A stretch of 64,000 nt of DNA from Nocardioides dokdonensis FR1436. Lineage in GTDB: Bacteria > Actinomycetota > Actinomycetes > Propionibacteriales > Nocardioidaceae. Below are positions 18,941 to 26,003 of this stretch, piece after piece; position 1 is the first letter of the stretch; each line of letters starts with the position of its first letter. The translations under genes were made by a program, and so were the position numbers. The notes under the pieces are model-generated. The model saw only the letters and a list, made by a program, of their open reading frames with translations. It searched no databases and was not told where the DNA came from. Location of the stretch: the NCBI RefSeq assembly GCF_001653335.1, contig NZ_CP015079.1, positions 3,410,001 through 3,474,000 on the forward strand, read 5' to 3'.

Positions 18941-20026
18941 TCAGGTGTTCAGGCCCCGCGCGGTGACCGGCCACGGACGCAGTCCGCCGGCCTCCTCGAC
19001 CCACAGCACGTCGGCCAGGTTGACCGCGGCGCACACGTGGTTGGGCACGACGTCGACCTGGGTGCCCAGCCGGGGCAGCCGTCGTCCGGCCGGCTCCACC
19101 ACGGCGTGGTGCTCCGAGAGCGAGACGATGCGCGCCTTCGGGTGGTGCAGCAGCCGCCCGAACCCGCTCGCGTACGCCGCCCGGTCGGCGCCGAGCACCT
19201 TGCTCCCGGTGTCGAGGACCAGGCGGCCGCCGGCGTGGCTGATCACGGTGGCCCTCGCGGTCAGGGCGATGTCGGCGGGGGCGCAGCTGCCGAGCTCCCA
19301 CTGCTGGGCGTCGCCGAAGACGTAGACCCCCGGGCGCATCTCGATCTCGGTGCTGTCGCCCTCGTCGCGGTAGGCGCGGGTGTGGGAGAGGCTGTCGGTC
19401 AGGGTGGGGGTGGACCCCCCTGAGACCACGTGCACCGGGAGCCCGGTCGCCTCGACGGCGGCCTGGGCGGTGCGCAGCGCGTGGGCCTCGGCCGCAGCGA
19501 CCGCCGCCCCGGCTCCGGGCGCGTAGCCGTGGCCGGGGAAGGTGAAGATGCCGCGCACGTGCAGACCCGCGCGCCGGGCGGCCTGGGCGACCAGGCCGGC
19601 CTGCTCGGGCGCGACGCCGGTGCGGTGGTGTCCCGAGTCGATCTCCACCAGCACCTCGATCCCCGTGCCGCCGAGGTGCCGGCCGGTGTTGGCGGCGCCG
19701 GCGACGGAGTCGACGCCGATCGCCACTCGGGCGACCTCCGCGAGGTCGCGCAGCCGTGAGGCCCGCGTGTCGTCCACCCAGACGGGGTAGGCCAGGAAGA
19801 CGTCGGTGCAGCCCAGCCGCACGAAGGCCTCGGCCTCGCCGACGGTCGCCACGGTGATCCCGCGCGCGCCGGAGACGAGCTGGAGGCGGGCGATCTCGAT
19901 GCTCTTGTGCGTCTTGACGTGCGGTCGCAGCGACACCCGTGCCAGCGCGGCGTGCTCGGCGACGCGGCGTACGTTGGCGCGCAACCGGCCCAGGTCCACG
20001 CGCAGGTGCGGGGTCGGCACGGCCAT
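18941..20026 (-). CDS. D-threonine aldolase / DSD1-like PLP enzyme
   Basis: Fold-III PLP protein of 361 residues with an alanine racemase-type barrel. The PLP lysine is in LRPHVKTHKS near the N-terminus. VSGGSTPTL binds the phosphate. The C-terminal PNHVCAAVNL carries the metal-binding His and Cys that separate D-threonine aldolases and D-serine dehydratases from racemases. The likely reaction is cleavage or dehydration of a D-3-hydroxy-amino acid. A TAGGCT box 7 nt before the ATG indicates a leaderless transcript. Confidence 0.87.
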   Translation of the reverse strand: MAVPTPHLRVDLGRLRANVRRVAEHAALARVSLRPHVKTHKSIEIARLQLVSGARGITVATVGEAEAFVRLGCTDVFLAYPVWVDDTRASRLRDLAEVARVAIGVDSVAGAANTGRHLGGTGIEVLVEIDSGHHRTGVAPEQAGLVAQAARRAGLHVRGIFTFPGHGYAPGAGAAVAAAEAHALRTAQAAVEATGLPVHVVSGGSTPTLTDSLSHTRAYRDEGDSTEIEMRPGVYVFGDAQQWELGSCAPADIALTARATVISHAGGRLVLDTGSKVLGADRAAYASGFGRLLHHPKARIVSLSEHHAVVEPAGRRLPRLGTQVDVVPNHVCAAVNLADVLWVEEAGGLRPWPVTARGLNT

Positions 20027-20033
20027 GGCTCGA

Positions 20034-20039
20034 AGCCTA
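20034..20039 (-). promoter_or_regulatory. -10 box of the D-threonine aldolase-like gene
   Basis: TAGGCT on the minus strand, 7 nt before the ATG at 20026; leaderless. Confidence 0.6.
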
Positions 20040-20053
20040 GGTCGCCCCGCTGC

Positions 20054-20503
20054 TCAGGCCTCGCCGGGGGTGACGCCGGGACGGGCGGTGTGGTCGGGGA
20101 GGCCGTGGGTGCGTCGGTCCTCCTTCATCTCCGCCTCGTAGAGGTGCCGCTTGCCCTCGACGAGCGCGTCGCGGGCGTGCTTCTCGAGCCGCTTGAAGTC
20201 GGCGTAGTAGCCGTCGTCGTACTCCTCCATGACCTGGAAGGTCCACCGCCCGTCGAGCACGTTGCGCCCGACGAGCTCGCGCTCGAGCACGTCGGCGAGG
20301 TCGCCGTGCCCGGCGTCGCGCAGCTGCGCCACGCCCTCGCCGAGGGTGAGGTCAGCGGTGCCGGACAGCCGGTGGAACGTGTAGAGGTGGCCCCGGGCGA
20401 TCTCGATGGCCTCGAGGGCCTCCGAGACCTTGCCCAGCGCCTCGACGGTGGCGTCGCTGACCCCGTCGGGGCGCTGGTGCGCCACGTCGGGGCGGTCGCT
20501 CAC
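20054..20503 (-). CDS. Conserved hypothetical protein, 149 aa
   Basis: A helical, charged soluble protein. Its middle part (ALEAIEIARGHLYTFHRLSGTADLTL and FQVMEEYDDGYYADFKRLEKHARDALVEGKRHLYEAEMKE) looks conserved and may be metal-binding or scaffold-like, but no catalytic motif is evident. I recall similar proteins in actinobacteria without known function. The start overlaps the preceding small gene by 4 nt (ATGA), so the two are translationally coupled. Confidence 0.72.
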   Translation of the reverse strand: MSDRPDVAHQRPDGVSDATVEALGKVSEALEAIEIARGHLYTFHRLSGTADLTLGEGVAQLRDAGHGDLADVLERELVGRNVLDGRWTFQVMEEYDDGYYADFKRLEKHARDALVEGKRHLYEAEMKEDRRTHGLPDHTARPGVTPGEA

Positions 20504-20721
20504 CCGAGGACCTGGGCGGCGTCGACGGAGCCGCCCTTCTCGATCGCGTCGGTCAGGGACCTGACCTGGTCGTCGCCCAGCTCCACGCCGACCTCGGTGA
20601 GACCCTCGCGCAGGTTGGCCTCGACGGTGCCCTCGGGCGCGCTCTCCTGGTAGCTGTTGACGCGATCGACGACGCCCTGGACCGCGGTGATCTGCTCGTC
20701 AGTGAAGGTTGAGTCGCTCAT
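20500..20721 (-). CDS. Small acidic protein, 73 aa
   Basis: Starts MSDSTFTDEQITAVQGVVDRVNSYQ and is predicted helical and acidic, with no Cys or membrane segment. The ATG at 20721 was preferred over a longer upstream frame. The gene is coupled to the next by an ATGA overlap at 20500-20503. The family is not recognised. Confidence 0.6.
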   Translation of the reverse strand: MSDSTFTDEQITAVQGVVDRVNSYQESAPEGTVEANLREGLTEVGVELGDDQVRSLTDAIEKGGSVDAAQVLG

Positions 20722-20789
20722 GGCGGCGAACCTACGTCGCTGCAGCGCTGGGACAACCCACCCGCAGGGGGGCCTGCGAGGACCGGCGC

Positions 20790-21827
20790 TCAGCGGAAGC
20801 GCGCGTACCCGTCCCGGAAGGCCTCGAGAGAGGCCTGGCTGCTCCAGATCCGCCAGTCCGTCTCCTTCTGCAGGTGGAACCAGGTCAGGCCGCGCACCTC
20901 GGGCACGCTGTCGAGCCAGCTCCACAGGTCGCGGATCCACGCGGCCTTGTCGCCGCCGTCCTCGGCGCTGCCGATCTCGCCGATGAAGAAGGGGCGGGTG
21001 CTGAGCGCCCGCACCTGCGCCAGACCCGGGCCGAAGACCTCGGCGGCGCTCTGCCAGCGCGACCAGGGCTGCGAGGTGCCCCAGTTGTAGCCGTCGAGAC
21101 CGACCCGGTCGACGACGTCGTCGCCGGGGTAGAGGGCGGCCAGCGGTGCGGATCCCTCGAACGGCACGTTGGCCGACCAGGACCACTGCACGTTGGTGGC
21201 GCGCTGGGCCCGGAACACCGACACGACCCGGCGCCAGGCCGCGACGTAGTCACCGGCGCGGTTGCCGTTGACGCCCTGGGCCCAGGGGTACCAGGTGCCG
21301 TTCATCTCGTGGGCGAACCGGATGACCAGCGGACCGCCGTACGACCGCACCTGCCGGGCCCAGCGCTTGAGGTAGGCGTCGTGCGCGCCGGCGGCGATCC
21401 GGTCCAGGGAGTAGTCCGGCTGCTCCGTCCCGGCAGCGGGGTCCCAGGGCTCCCAGGTCAGCTCGGGCACGGCGCCCGCGGCCGCGATGCGGCTGGCGTC
21501 CGCCGCTGGGAAGTCCCGCACCGTCGCCCAGGCCGCGTAGAAGGTGATCTGCTCGGGTCGACGGCCCAGGGCGCCGGCGAGGTCCTCGTACTCGCCCAGG
21601 TCGCTCGGGGCCCCGGGCACGGCCACGCCGAGCAGTCGTTCGCCGACGCTGGGCGGGGGGCTCGGCGCGGACGGTGCTTTGCCCGGGCGGGCCGCCTCTG
21701 CGGCGGGGGTCAGCAGCAGGACGCCCAGCGCAGCCACCGCCACGGCCACGACCACCCCGGTGGCCCGGCTCGCGCGGGGGCGCAGGCCGGTGGACGGGGC
21801 TCGGGTGGAGCGGCACGTCTCGGTCAT
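20790..21827 (-). CDS. Secreted GH26 family glycoside hydrolase (beta-mannanase-like)
   Basis: 345 residues. An N-terminal hydrophobic stretch (ATGVVVAVAVAALGVLLLTPAAEA) forms a signal peptide. The catalytic barrel shows the GH26 acid/base glutamate in IRFAHEMNGTWYPW and the nucleophile glutamate in FFIGEIGS. The family cleaves beta-1,4-mannan or related glucans; the exact substrate is uncertain. GAGGAA precedes the ATG at 21827. Inverted GGATCG/CGATCC motifs lie about 85-110 bp upstream and may be an operator. Confidence 0.85.
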   Translation of the reverse strand: MTETCRSTRAPSTGLRPRASRATGVVVAVAVAALGVLLLTPAAEAARPGKAPSAPSPPPSVGERLLGVAVPGAPSDLGEYEDLAGALGRRPEQITFYAAWATVRDFPAADASRIAAAGAVPELTWEPWDPAAGTEQPDYSLDRIAAGAHDAYLKRWARQVRSYGGPLVIRFAHEMNGTWYPWAQGVNGNRAGDYVAAWRRVVSVFRAQRATNVQWSWSANVPFEGSAPLAALYPGDDVVDRVGLDGYNWGTSQPWSRWQSAAEVFGPGLAQVRALSTRPFFIGEIGSAEDGGDKAAWIRDLWSWLDSVPEVRGLTWFHLQKETDWRIWSSQASLEAFRDGYARFR

Positions 21828-21910
21828 CGTGGTTCCTCGAGGATGGCTCGGCACCGACGCCGCGGCCGGTCCCCGGCGAGGGGCCGGAGGTGCCACTCTC
21901 CGCGCCTCGC

Positions 21911-21937
21911 GGGGATCGTGCAGCGATCCAGCCGGAT
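21911..21937. promoter_or_regulatory. Alternating GGATCG / CGATCC motif upstream of GH26
   Basis: GGATCG (21911-21916), CGATCC (21922-21927) and GGATCG (21932-21937) form two overlapping inverted repeats with 5- and 4-nt spacers. An operator for the secreted glycosidase is possible; the regulator is unknown. Confidence 0.4.
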
Positions 21938-21977
21938 CGAGGGGAATCTTTGCCGGCAGCCCCTCGCCGCCCGATCG

Positions 21978-22700
21978 TCACGGGTCCGGGAGGAGCGCCC
22001 CTCGCACGACCGGCTCGAAGGCGTCGGTGATGGCGGCGTAGCCGGCCTCGTTGGGGTGGAAGAAGTCCGCGGCCAGCCGCCCGCGCCAGGAGTCGGGCCC
22101 GTCGGTGCGCAGGTCCACCAGGCGCAGGTGGCCGGTGCGGGCGGCCTCGTCGAGCACCGCGTTGGCCGACCGCGCGGCGCGGCGGGGCTGGGGGAGCGTG
22201 GTCACGATGCTGCCGCGAGGCAGGCGCCGCACCAGGTCGGCCATGGCGTGCGGCAGGTGGTCACGGTGCCGGGCGCGCCCGAAGAGGTCGTTGGAGCCGA
22301 CCATCACCGTGACCAGGTCGGCGACGGTGGAGTCGGCCGGGGGCAGGGCGGCCAGGGCCGGGAGCTGCTGCTCGATCACGTCGGGCACCCGGGCGCCGGT
22401 CGCGGAGAGGTTGACCACGCGCAGGTCCGCGCCCAACGGACCGAGGCGGCCCAGCAGCTGGTCGACCCAGCCGCGCTCCGGACCGGTCGCACCGATCGCC
22501 TGCGACATGGAGTCGCCCAGCACGACCCACCGGCGCCCCGCCTCGACGGCCGCCCGGTGGGTCCGCTCGTGCCAGGCGTCGGCGTACGGCTCGGACTGGC
22601 TGCGGACCCGCGCGATCCCGGGCAGCACCAGCCCGAGTGCACGCAGGGTGCGCCCGGGAGCCCGGCCGGTGCGGTTGGTGTAGGCGGAGGACGGGCTCAT
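21978..22700 (-). CDS. SGNH/GDSL hydrolase (lipase/esterase type)
   Basis: 240 residues. Block I is WVVLGDSMSQAIG, block III GSNDLFG and block V FFHPNEAGY, giving the Ser, Asn/Asp and His of the SGNH catalytic machinery. No clear signal peptide is present, so it is probably cytosolic. Natural substrate (lipid, ester or acetylated sugar) not known. It is divergent from the histidine phosphatase gene, 36 bp away. A TTGAAT box 6 nt before the ATG may be its -10. Confidence 0.87.
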   Translation of the reverse strand: MSPSSAYTNRTGRAPGRTLRALGLVLPGIARVRSQSEPYADAWHERTHRAAVEAGRRWVVLGDSMSQAIGATGPERGWVDQLLGRLGPLGADLRVVNLSATGARVPDVIEQQLPALAALPPADSTVADLVTVMVGSNDLFGRARHRDHLPHAMADLVRRLPRGSIVTTLPQPRRAARSANAVLDEAARTGHLRLVDLRTDGPDSWRGRLAADFFHPNEAGYAAITDAFEPVVRGALLPDP

Positions 22701-22736
22701 GTCACGATTCAAGCCCACCACCCCTGGGAGGCCGCC

Positions 22737-23393
22737 GTGCGCACGCTCCACCTCGTCACCCATCCCGAGGCCACGCACGTCGTCGACGGGCTGGTGGGGG
22801 GTTGGTACGACGCCGACCTCACCGAGCGCGGTCGGGTGCAGGCCGAGGCGGTGGCGGGAGAGCTCGCGACCCGGCTGCGGCCCGCGCTCGAGGCAGGGGA
22901 GCGGGTGGCGGTCGCCTCCTCCGACCTGCTGCGGTGCCGGCGCACCGCCGAGCTGGTGGCCGCGGGCCTCGGCCGGGCCAGTGGCCGGAGCATCCCGGTG
23001 GAGCTCGACGAAGGCCTGCGCGAGCAGTCGTACGGCGCCGCCGAGGGTCGTCCGGTCGGCACCTTCACGCAGCAGCCGCCGCGCGCCGGCATCGACCCGC
23101 TGCGCCACCGCGACGGGGTGCCCGGCTCGGAGACCCGCCTGGAGGTGGCCACCCGGGTGCACGCCGTGGTCCACCGGCTGTGCGCCGGGCCCGCCGAGCA
23201 CCTCGTGGTGGTCACGCACGGGGGAGCGGCGACGTACGTCGTGACGGCCTGGATCGGGATGCCGCTGGACTCGGTCGGCTCCGTGCGCTTCGTGGCGCCC
23301 CCGGGCAGCATCAGCACGCTGCGCGAGGACGCTACGACCGGCGACCGTCGGGTCGAGGTGCTCGGCGACCGGCGGCACCTCGAGGTGTGCTGA
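22737..23393 (+). CDS. Histidine phosphatase family protein with altered RHG motif
   Basis: 218 residues with the phosphoglycerate-mutase fold. The catalytic signature normally read as RHG is here LVTHPEATH, so the phospho-accepting histidine is kept but the neighbouring Arg and Gly are Thr and Pro. LTERGRVQAEAVAGEL, SDLLRCRRTAEL, LDEGLREQSYG and VVTHGGAATYV follow at the expected places. Reduced or changed activity is possible. The GTG start has GGGAGG upstream. Confidence 0.82.
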   Translation: MRTLHLVTHPEATHVVDGLVGGWYDADLTERGRVQAEAVAGELATRLRPALEAGERVAVASSDLLRCRRTAELVAAGLGRASGRSIPVELDEGLREQSYGAAEGRPVGTFTQQPPRAGIDPLRHRDGVPGSETRLEVATRVHAVVHRLCAGPAEHLVVVTHGGAATYVVTAWIGMPLDSVGSVRFVAPPGSISTLREDATTGDRRVEVLGDRRHLEVC

Positions 23394-23440
23394 GCCTCGG
23401 CGCTGTCGGACCCCGTCTCCCGCACGTAGCCTCGTGACGC

Positions 23441-24055
23441 ATGACGCCGGTGCCTCGTTCGTCGTCGGACCACCCCGCGACCGGGAAGTTCGACTACCCG
23501 ATCTACCACGCCGAGACCCGCGCGCAGTGGCGCGCCTGGCTGGAGGCGCACCACGACAGGGCGCCGGGGGTCTGGCTGTGCTCGTGGCGGAACAGCACCG
23601 GCAGGGCGGCCTGTCCCTACCCCGAGGTGGTCGAGGAGGCGATCTGCTTCGGCTGGATCGACTCGACCGCCGGCCGCCTCGACGACGACAGGGGCCTGCA
23701 GCTCCTCACTCCGCGCCGCCCGAGGAGCACGTGGACCCGGCTCAACCGGCGACGGGCGGCCGAGATGGAGTCGGCAGGTCTGATGACCGGTGCCGGGCGT
23801 CGGGCCGTCGACGCGGCGAGGGCCAACGGCTGGTGGACGATCCTCGATCCGGTCGAGGACCTCGTCGAGCCCGGCGAGCTCGCGGCGGCGCTCGACGACG
23901 ACCCGCCGGCCCGGTTGGCCTGGGACTCGTTCCCGCCCAGCGCCCGCAAGGCCATGCTGTGGTGGGTGGTCAGCGCGGTGAAGCAGGAGACGAGGGAGAG
24001 CCGGATCGCGACGATCGTGGTGAAGGCAGCCCGGGGCGAACGCGCCCAGGGCTGA
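23441..24055 (+). CDS. YdeI/OmdA family protein
   Basis: 204 residues. WLCSWRNSTGRAACPYPEVVEEAICFGWIDS and the LTPRRPRSTWTRLN segment are characteristic of YdeI/OmpD-associated proteins, whose members have been linked to resistance to antimicrobial peptides. The biochemical role is unknown. The C-terminal helices (FPPSARKAMLWWVVSAVKQETRESRIA) are typical. A TAGCCT box lies 8 nt before the ATG. Confidence 0.8.
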   Translation: MTPVPRSSSDHPATGKFDYPIYHAETRAQWRAWLEAHHDRAPGVWLCSWRNSTGRAACPYPEVVEEAICFGWIDSTAGRLDDDRGLQLLTPRRPRSTWTRLNRRRAAEMESAGLMTGAGRRAVDAARANGWWTILDPVEDLVEPGELAAALDDDPPARLAWDSFPPSARKAMLWWVVSAVKQETRESRIATIVVKAARGERAQG

Positions 24056-24113
24056 GCGCGGCGCTGGGGTGGTCGACGAGGTCACCTGGCTCGCCGACGG
24101 GGGAGCGGCGTCC

Positions 24114-24119
24114 TAGGGT
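24114..24119 (+). promoter_or_regulatory. -10 box of the VOC gene
   Basis: TAGGGT, 7 nt before the ATG at 24127; leaderless. Confidence 0.6.
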
Positions 24120-24126
24120 GCTGGTC

Positions 24127-24519
24127 ATGGTCTCGCGTGTCGCCAACATCTGCGTCGACTCCCACGACCCCGTCGCGCAGGCACGCTGGTGGGAACAGGT
24201 CCTCGACGACTTCCACGTCGTGCCGGACGGCGCGTGGAACGACAACGAAGCGGAGCTGCGCGGTCCGGGAGGTCGTTGGCTGGAGTTCCTCCGGGTGCCG
24301 GAGGCCAAGGTGGTGAAGAACCGCATGCACCTGTGCCTGCGCCCGGTGGGCACGACCTGTGACGCCGAGGTCGAGCGGATCGTCGGCCTGGGCGCCAGCG
24401 TCGTGGACGACCGCCGCGGACTCGAGGACGGCGGCTGGGTGGTGCTGGGGGACCCGGAGGGCAACGAGTTCTGCGTGCTGTCCACCAGTGCCGAGGACGC
24501 CGGCATCAGCCAGGCGTGA
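24127..24519 (+). CDS. VOC (glyoxalase/bleomycin-resistance) family protein
   Basis: 130 residues forming one paired beta-alpha-beta3 unit set. Landmarks are VANICVDSHDPVAQARWWEQVL at the N-terminus, HLCLRPVG in the centre and GWVVLGDPEGNEFCVL at the C-terminus. Members bind a metal and small ligands; substrate unknown. The 3' end overlaps the convergent DUF309 gene by 14 nt. Confidence 0.85.
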   Translation: MVSRVANICVDSHDPVAQARWWEQVLDDFHVVPDGAWNDNEAELRGPGGRWLEFLRVPEAKVVKNRMHLCLRPVGTTCDAEVERIVGLGASVVDDRRGLEDGGWVVLGDPEGNEFCVLSTSAEDAGISQA

Positions 24520-24961
24520 CCTGCTCCGGTTCGGCGGTCTCGACGCAGCGGCGTGCCTCAGCGAGCACCTCGTCGAGGTCGAGGCCGTACGTCGGACCGT
24601 CGGTGCCGGCGTACCCGGACAGGTGGGTGCTCGCACGGTCGAGCAGGCGCTGCGCGCCAGTCGGGTTGCCACGACGCGCGTGGGTGACTCCGACGCACAG
24701 CTGGGCCAGGCCCTGCCACAACGGCCGTTCGTGCTCGGGACAGTCCTTCCAGCGGGCCTCGAGCACCTCGTGAGCCGAGAACGGGCGACCCTCGTCGAGC
24801 AGCGCACGCGCAGTCGTCAGCGTCTCCAGCGGCGGCAACGGTTCCTCGGAGACCGGCTCGACGCCCACGGCGTCGTACGGCAGCGGCCGACCCAAGGCAT
24901 CGCGTGGCCTGGCCTGCCGGGCGCGGCCGTCGTCGTCGCGGTCGCGATCGGTTCTCGTCAT
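24506..24961 (-). CDS. DUF309 family protein
   Basis: 151 residues. The core ARALLDEGRPFSAHEVLEARWKDCPEHERPLWQGLAQLCVGVTHARRGN is the DUF309 signature (helical, with conserved HEVLE and WQGLAQ). Function unknown in the family. The N-terminal 40 residues are charged and poorly ordered. TAGGGT 6 nt before the ATG predicts a leaderless start. Confidence 0.83.
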   Translation of the reverse strand: MTRTDRDRDDDGRARQARPRDALGRPLPYDAVGVEPVSEEPLPPLETLTTARALLDEGRPFSAHEVLEARWKDCPEHERPLWQGLAQLCVGVTHARRGNPTGAQRLLDRASTHLSGYAGTDGPTYGLDLDEVLAEARRCVETAEPEQVTPG

Positions 24962-24967
24962 CCAGCG

Positions 24968-24973
24968 ACCCTA
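24968..24973 (-). promoter_or_regulatory. -10 box of the DUF309 gene
   Basis: TAGGGT on the minus strand, 6 nt before the ATG at 24961. Confidence 0.55.
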
Positions 24974-25061
24974 CGCGCGGTGCAGTGGTCGGCCTGGGGG
25001 ACACGAGGAGGCCAACAGCGTGACATCCGTGTAGTTCCCTGACCCTCTGCTCCACGCGAGT

Positions 25062-25074
25062 TGACATAATGTCA
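25062..25074. promoter_or_regulatory. Orphan palindrome TGACAT-A-ATGTCA
   Basis: Exact 6-bp arms around one A, AT-rich against its surroundings. It lies in the 152-bp gap between the DUF309 gene and the ComB-like gene, about 100 bp upstream of the DUF309 start. It resembles a dimeric repressor operator, but no regulator is next to it. Confidence 0.45.
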
Positions 25075-25113
25075 GTTATCGGCGAACGGTGACGGTGGTC
25101 GGAAGTGGCGCCG

Positions 25114-25881
25114 TCAGTCGTCCTGGAGGAAGGCGTCGCCGACGAGTACGGGCACGACGCGGGAGGCATCGAGGTCGGCTGCCACGGTGACGTCGTCGGC
25201 GAACCCCTTGGATGCCAGCTCGCGCCCGCCGACACAGGCGCGCAGCGTCGCTGCGAGCTGACCGACCGTCGACGTCCACAGCGCGACGGCTGCCCGTGCC
25301 TCAGGGCTCATCTCGTCGTCGTGCCCGAGCTCGGTGAGGACGCTGAGCACTGCGCCGGCGCCCAGGTGGTCCTCCAGGGCAGGTCGCAGTGAGTCGTCCT
25401 GGTGCCATCTCTCCCCTGCGGCGACCACCGCGACCGAGCGACCTGCATCGAGCTCCCGAGCCAGACGTCGGCCCACTGCGCTCGCGTTGCGCAGGCAGCC
25501 GATCAGCACCTGGGTCCCGGTGCCCTGGAGCACAGCCGAGATGGTGGAACCGTTCGGCGAGGGCAGCACCAGTCGCGGCACCGGCTCGCAGGTCAGCAGC
25601 CCGGCGGGCGACAGGGACGGCGCCGACACCCCGCCGCCGCGTGCGGCCTCGAGGCGACCGACCGCGAGCGTGGCGTCCTGCTGCTCGGCGTACGCCGCGG
25701 CGCGGGCGTCCTTCCAGGCGAACGGCAGCACGTGCATCCCGCGTTCGACGGCGATCACCACCGACGTCGAGAAGCTCAGCACGTCGACGACGACGCTCAC
25801 GTCGGCGGACGCGGTGGCAGCGCCCACGGGACCCCAGTCGAGACGGACGGCCTGGTCGCGCTGACCGAGGATGTCGTCCAC
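25114..25881 (-). CDS. ComB-like 2-phosphosulfolactate phosphatase family protein
   Basis: 255 residues. SVVVDVLSFSTSVVIAVERG near the N-terminus, PSPNGSTISAV, VLIGCLRNASAVGRRL and AAGERW are hallmarks of the ComB family. In archaea ComB dephosphorylates phosphosulfolactate for coenzyme M synthesis. Actinobacteria lack coenzyme M, so the substrate here is probably different. GTG start, 6 nt after TAGGGT. Divergent from the DUF222-HNH gene. Confidence 0.83.
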   Translation of the reverse strand: MDDILGQRDQAVRLDWGPVGAATASADVSVVVDVLSFSTSVVIAVERGMHVLPFAWKDARAAAYAEQQDATLAVGRLEAARGGGVSAPSLSPAGLLTCEPVPRLVLPSPNGSTISAVLQGTGTQVLIGCLRNASAVGRRLARELDAGRSVAVVAAGERWHQDDSLRPALEDHLGAGAVLSVLTELGHDDEMSPEARAAVALWTSTVGQLAATLRACVGGRELASKGFADDVTVAADLDASRVVPVLVGDAFLQDD

Positions 25882-25887
25882 GACCGC

Positions 25888-25893
25888 ACCCTA
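25888..25893 (-). promoter_or_regulatory. -10 box of the ComB-like gene
   Basis: TAGGGT on the minus strand, 6 nt before the GTG at 25881. Confidence 0.55.
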
Positions 25894-25934
25894 ACCGTGA
25901 CTCCCCCGGGCCGATCGGCGGCTGCGGAATCTTC

Positions 25935-25950
25935 TCGAAAAAGTTTTCGA
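25935..25950. promoter_or_regulatory. SOS-box-like palindrome
   Basis: TCGAAA-AAGT-TTTCGA compares with the actinobacterial LexA box TCGAAC-N4-GTTCGA, with one difference per arm. It is a striking A/T tract in GC-rich DNA, 53 nt before the DUF222-HNH ATG. Confidence 0.55.
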
Positions 25951-25974
25951 CGAAGGCCCTCTGAGCAGCCTGGA

Positions 25975-25997
25975 CTGTCGGTGCTGCCTGCTTGGAT
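25975..25997 (+). promoter_or_regulatory. RecA-NDp-like promoter of the DUF222-HNH gene
   Basis: CTGTCGGTG (25975-25983), 8 nt, TTGGAT (25992-25997), then 6 nt to the ATG. Two mismatches to TTGTCRGTG-N8-TANNNT, with exact spacing. Suggests PafBC-dependent DNA-damage induction. Confidence 0.55.
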
Positions 25998-26003
25998 GAG
26001 GTC

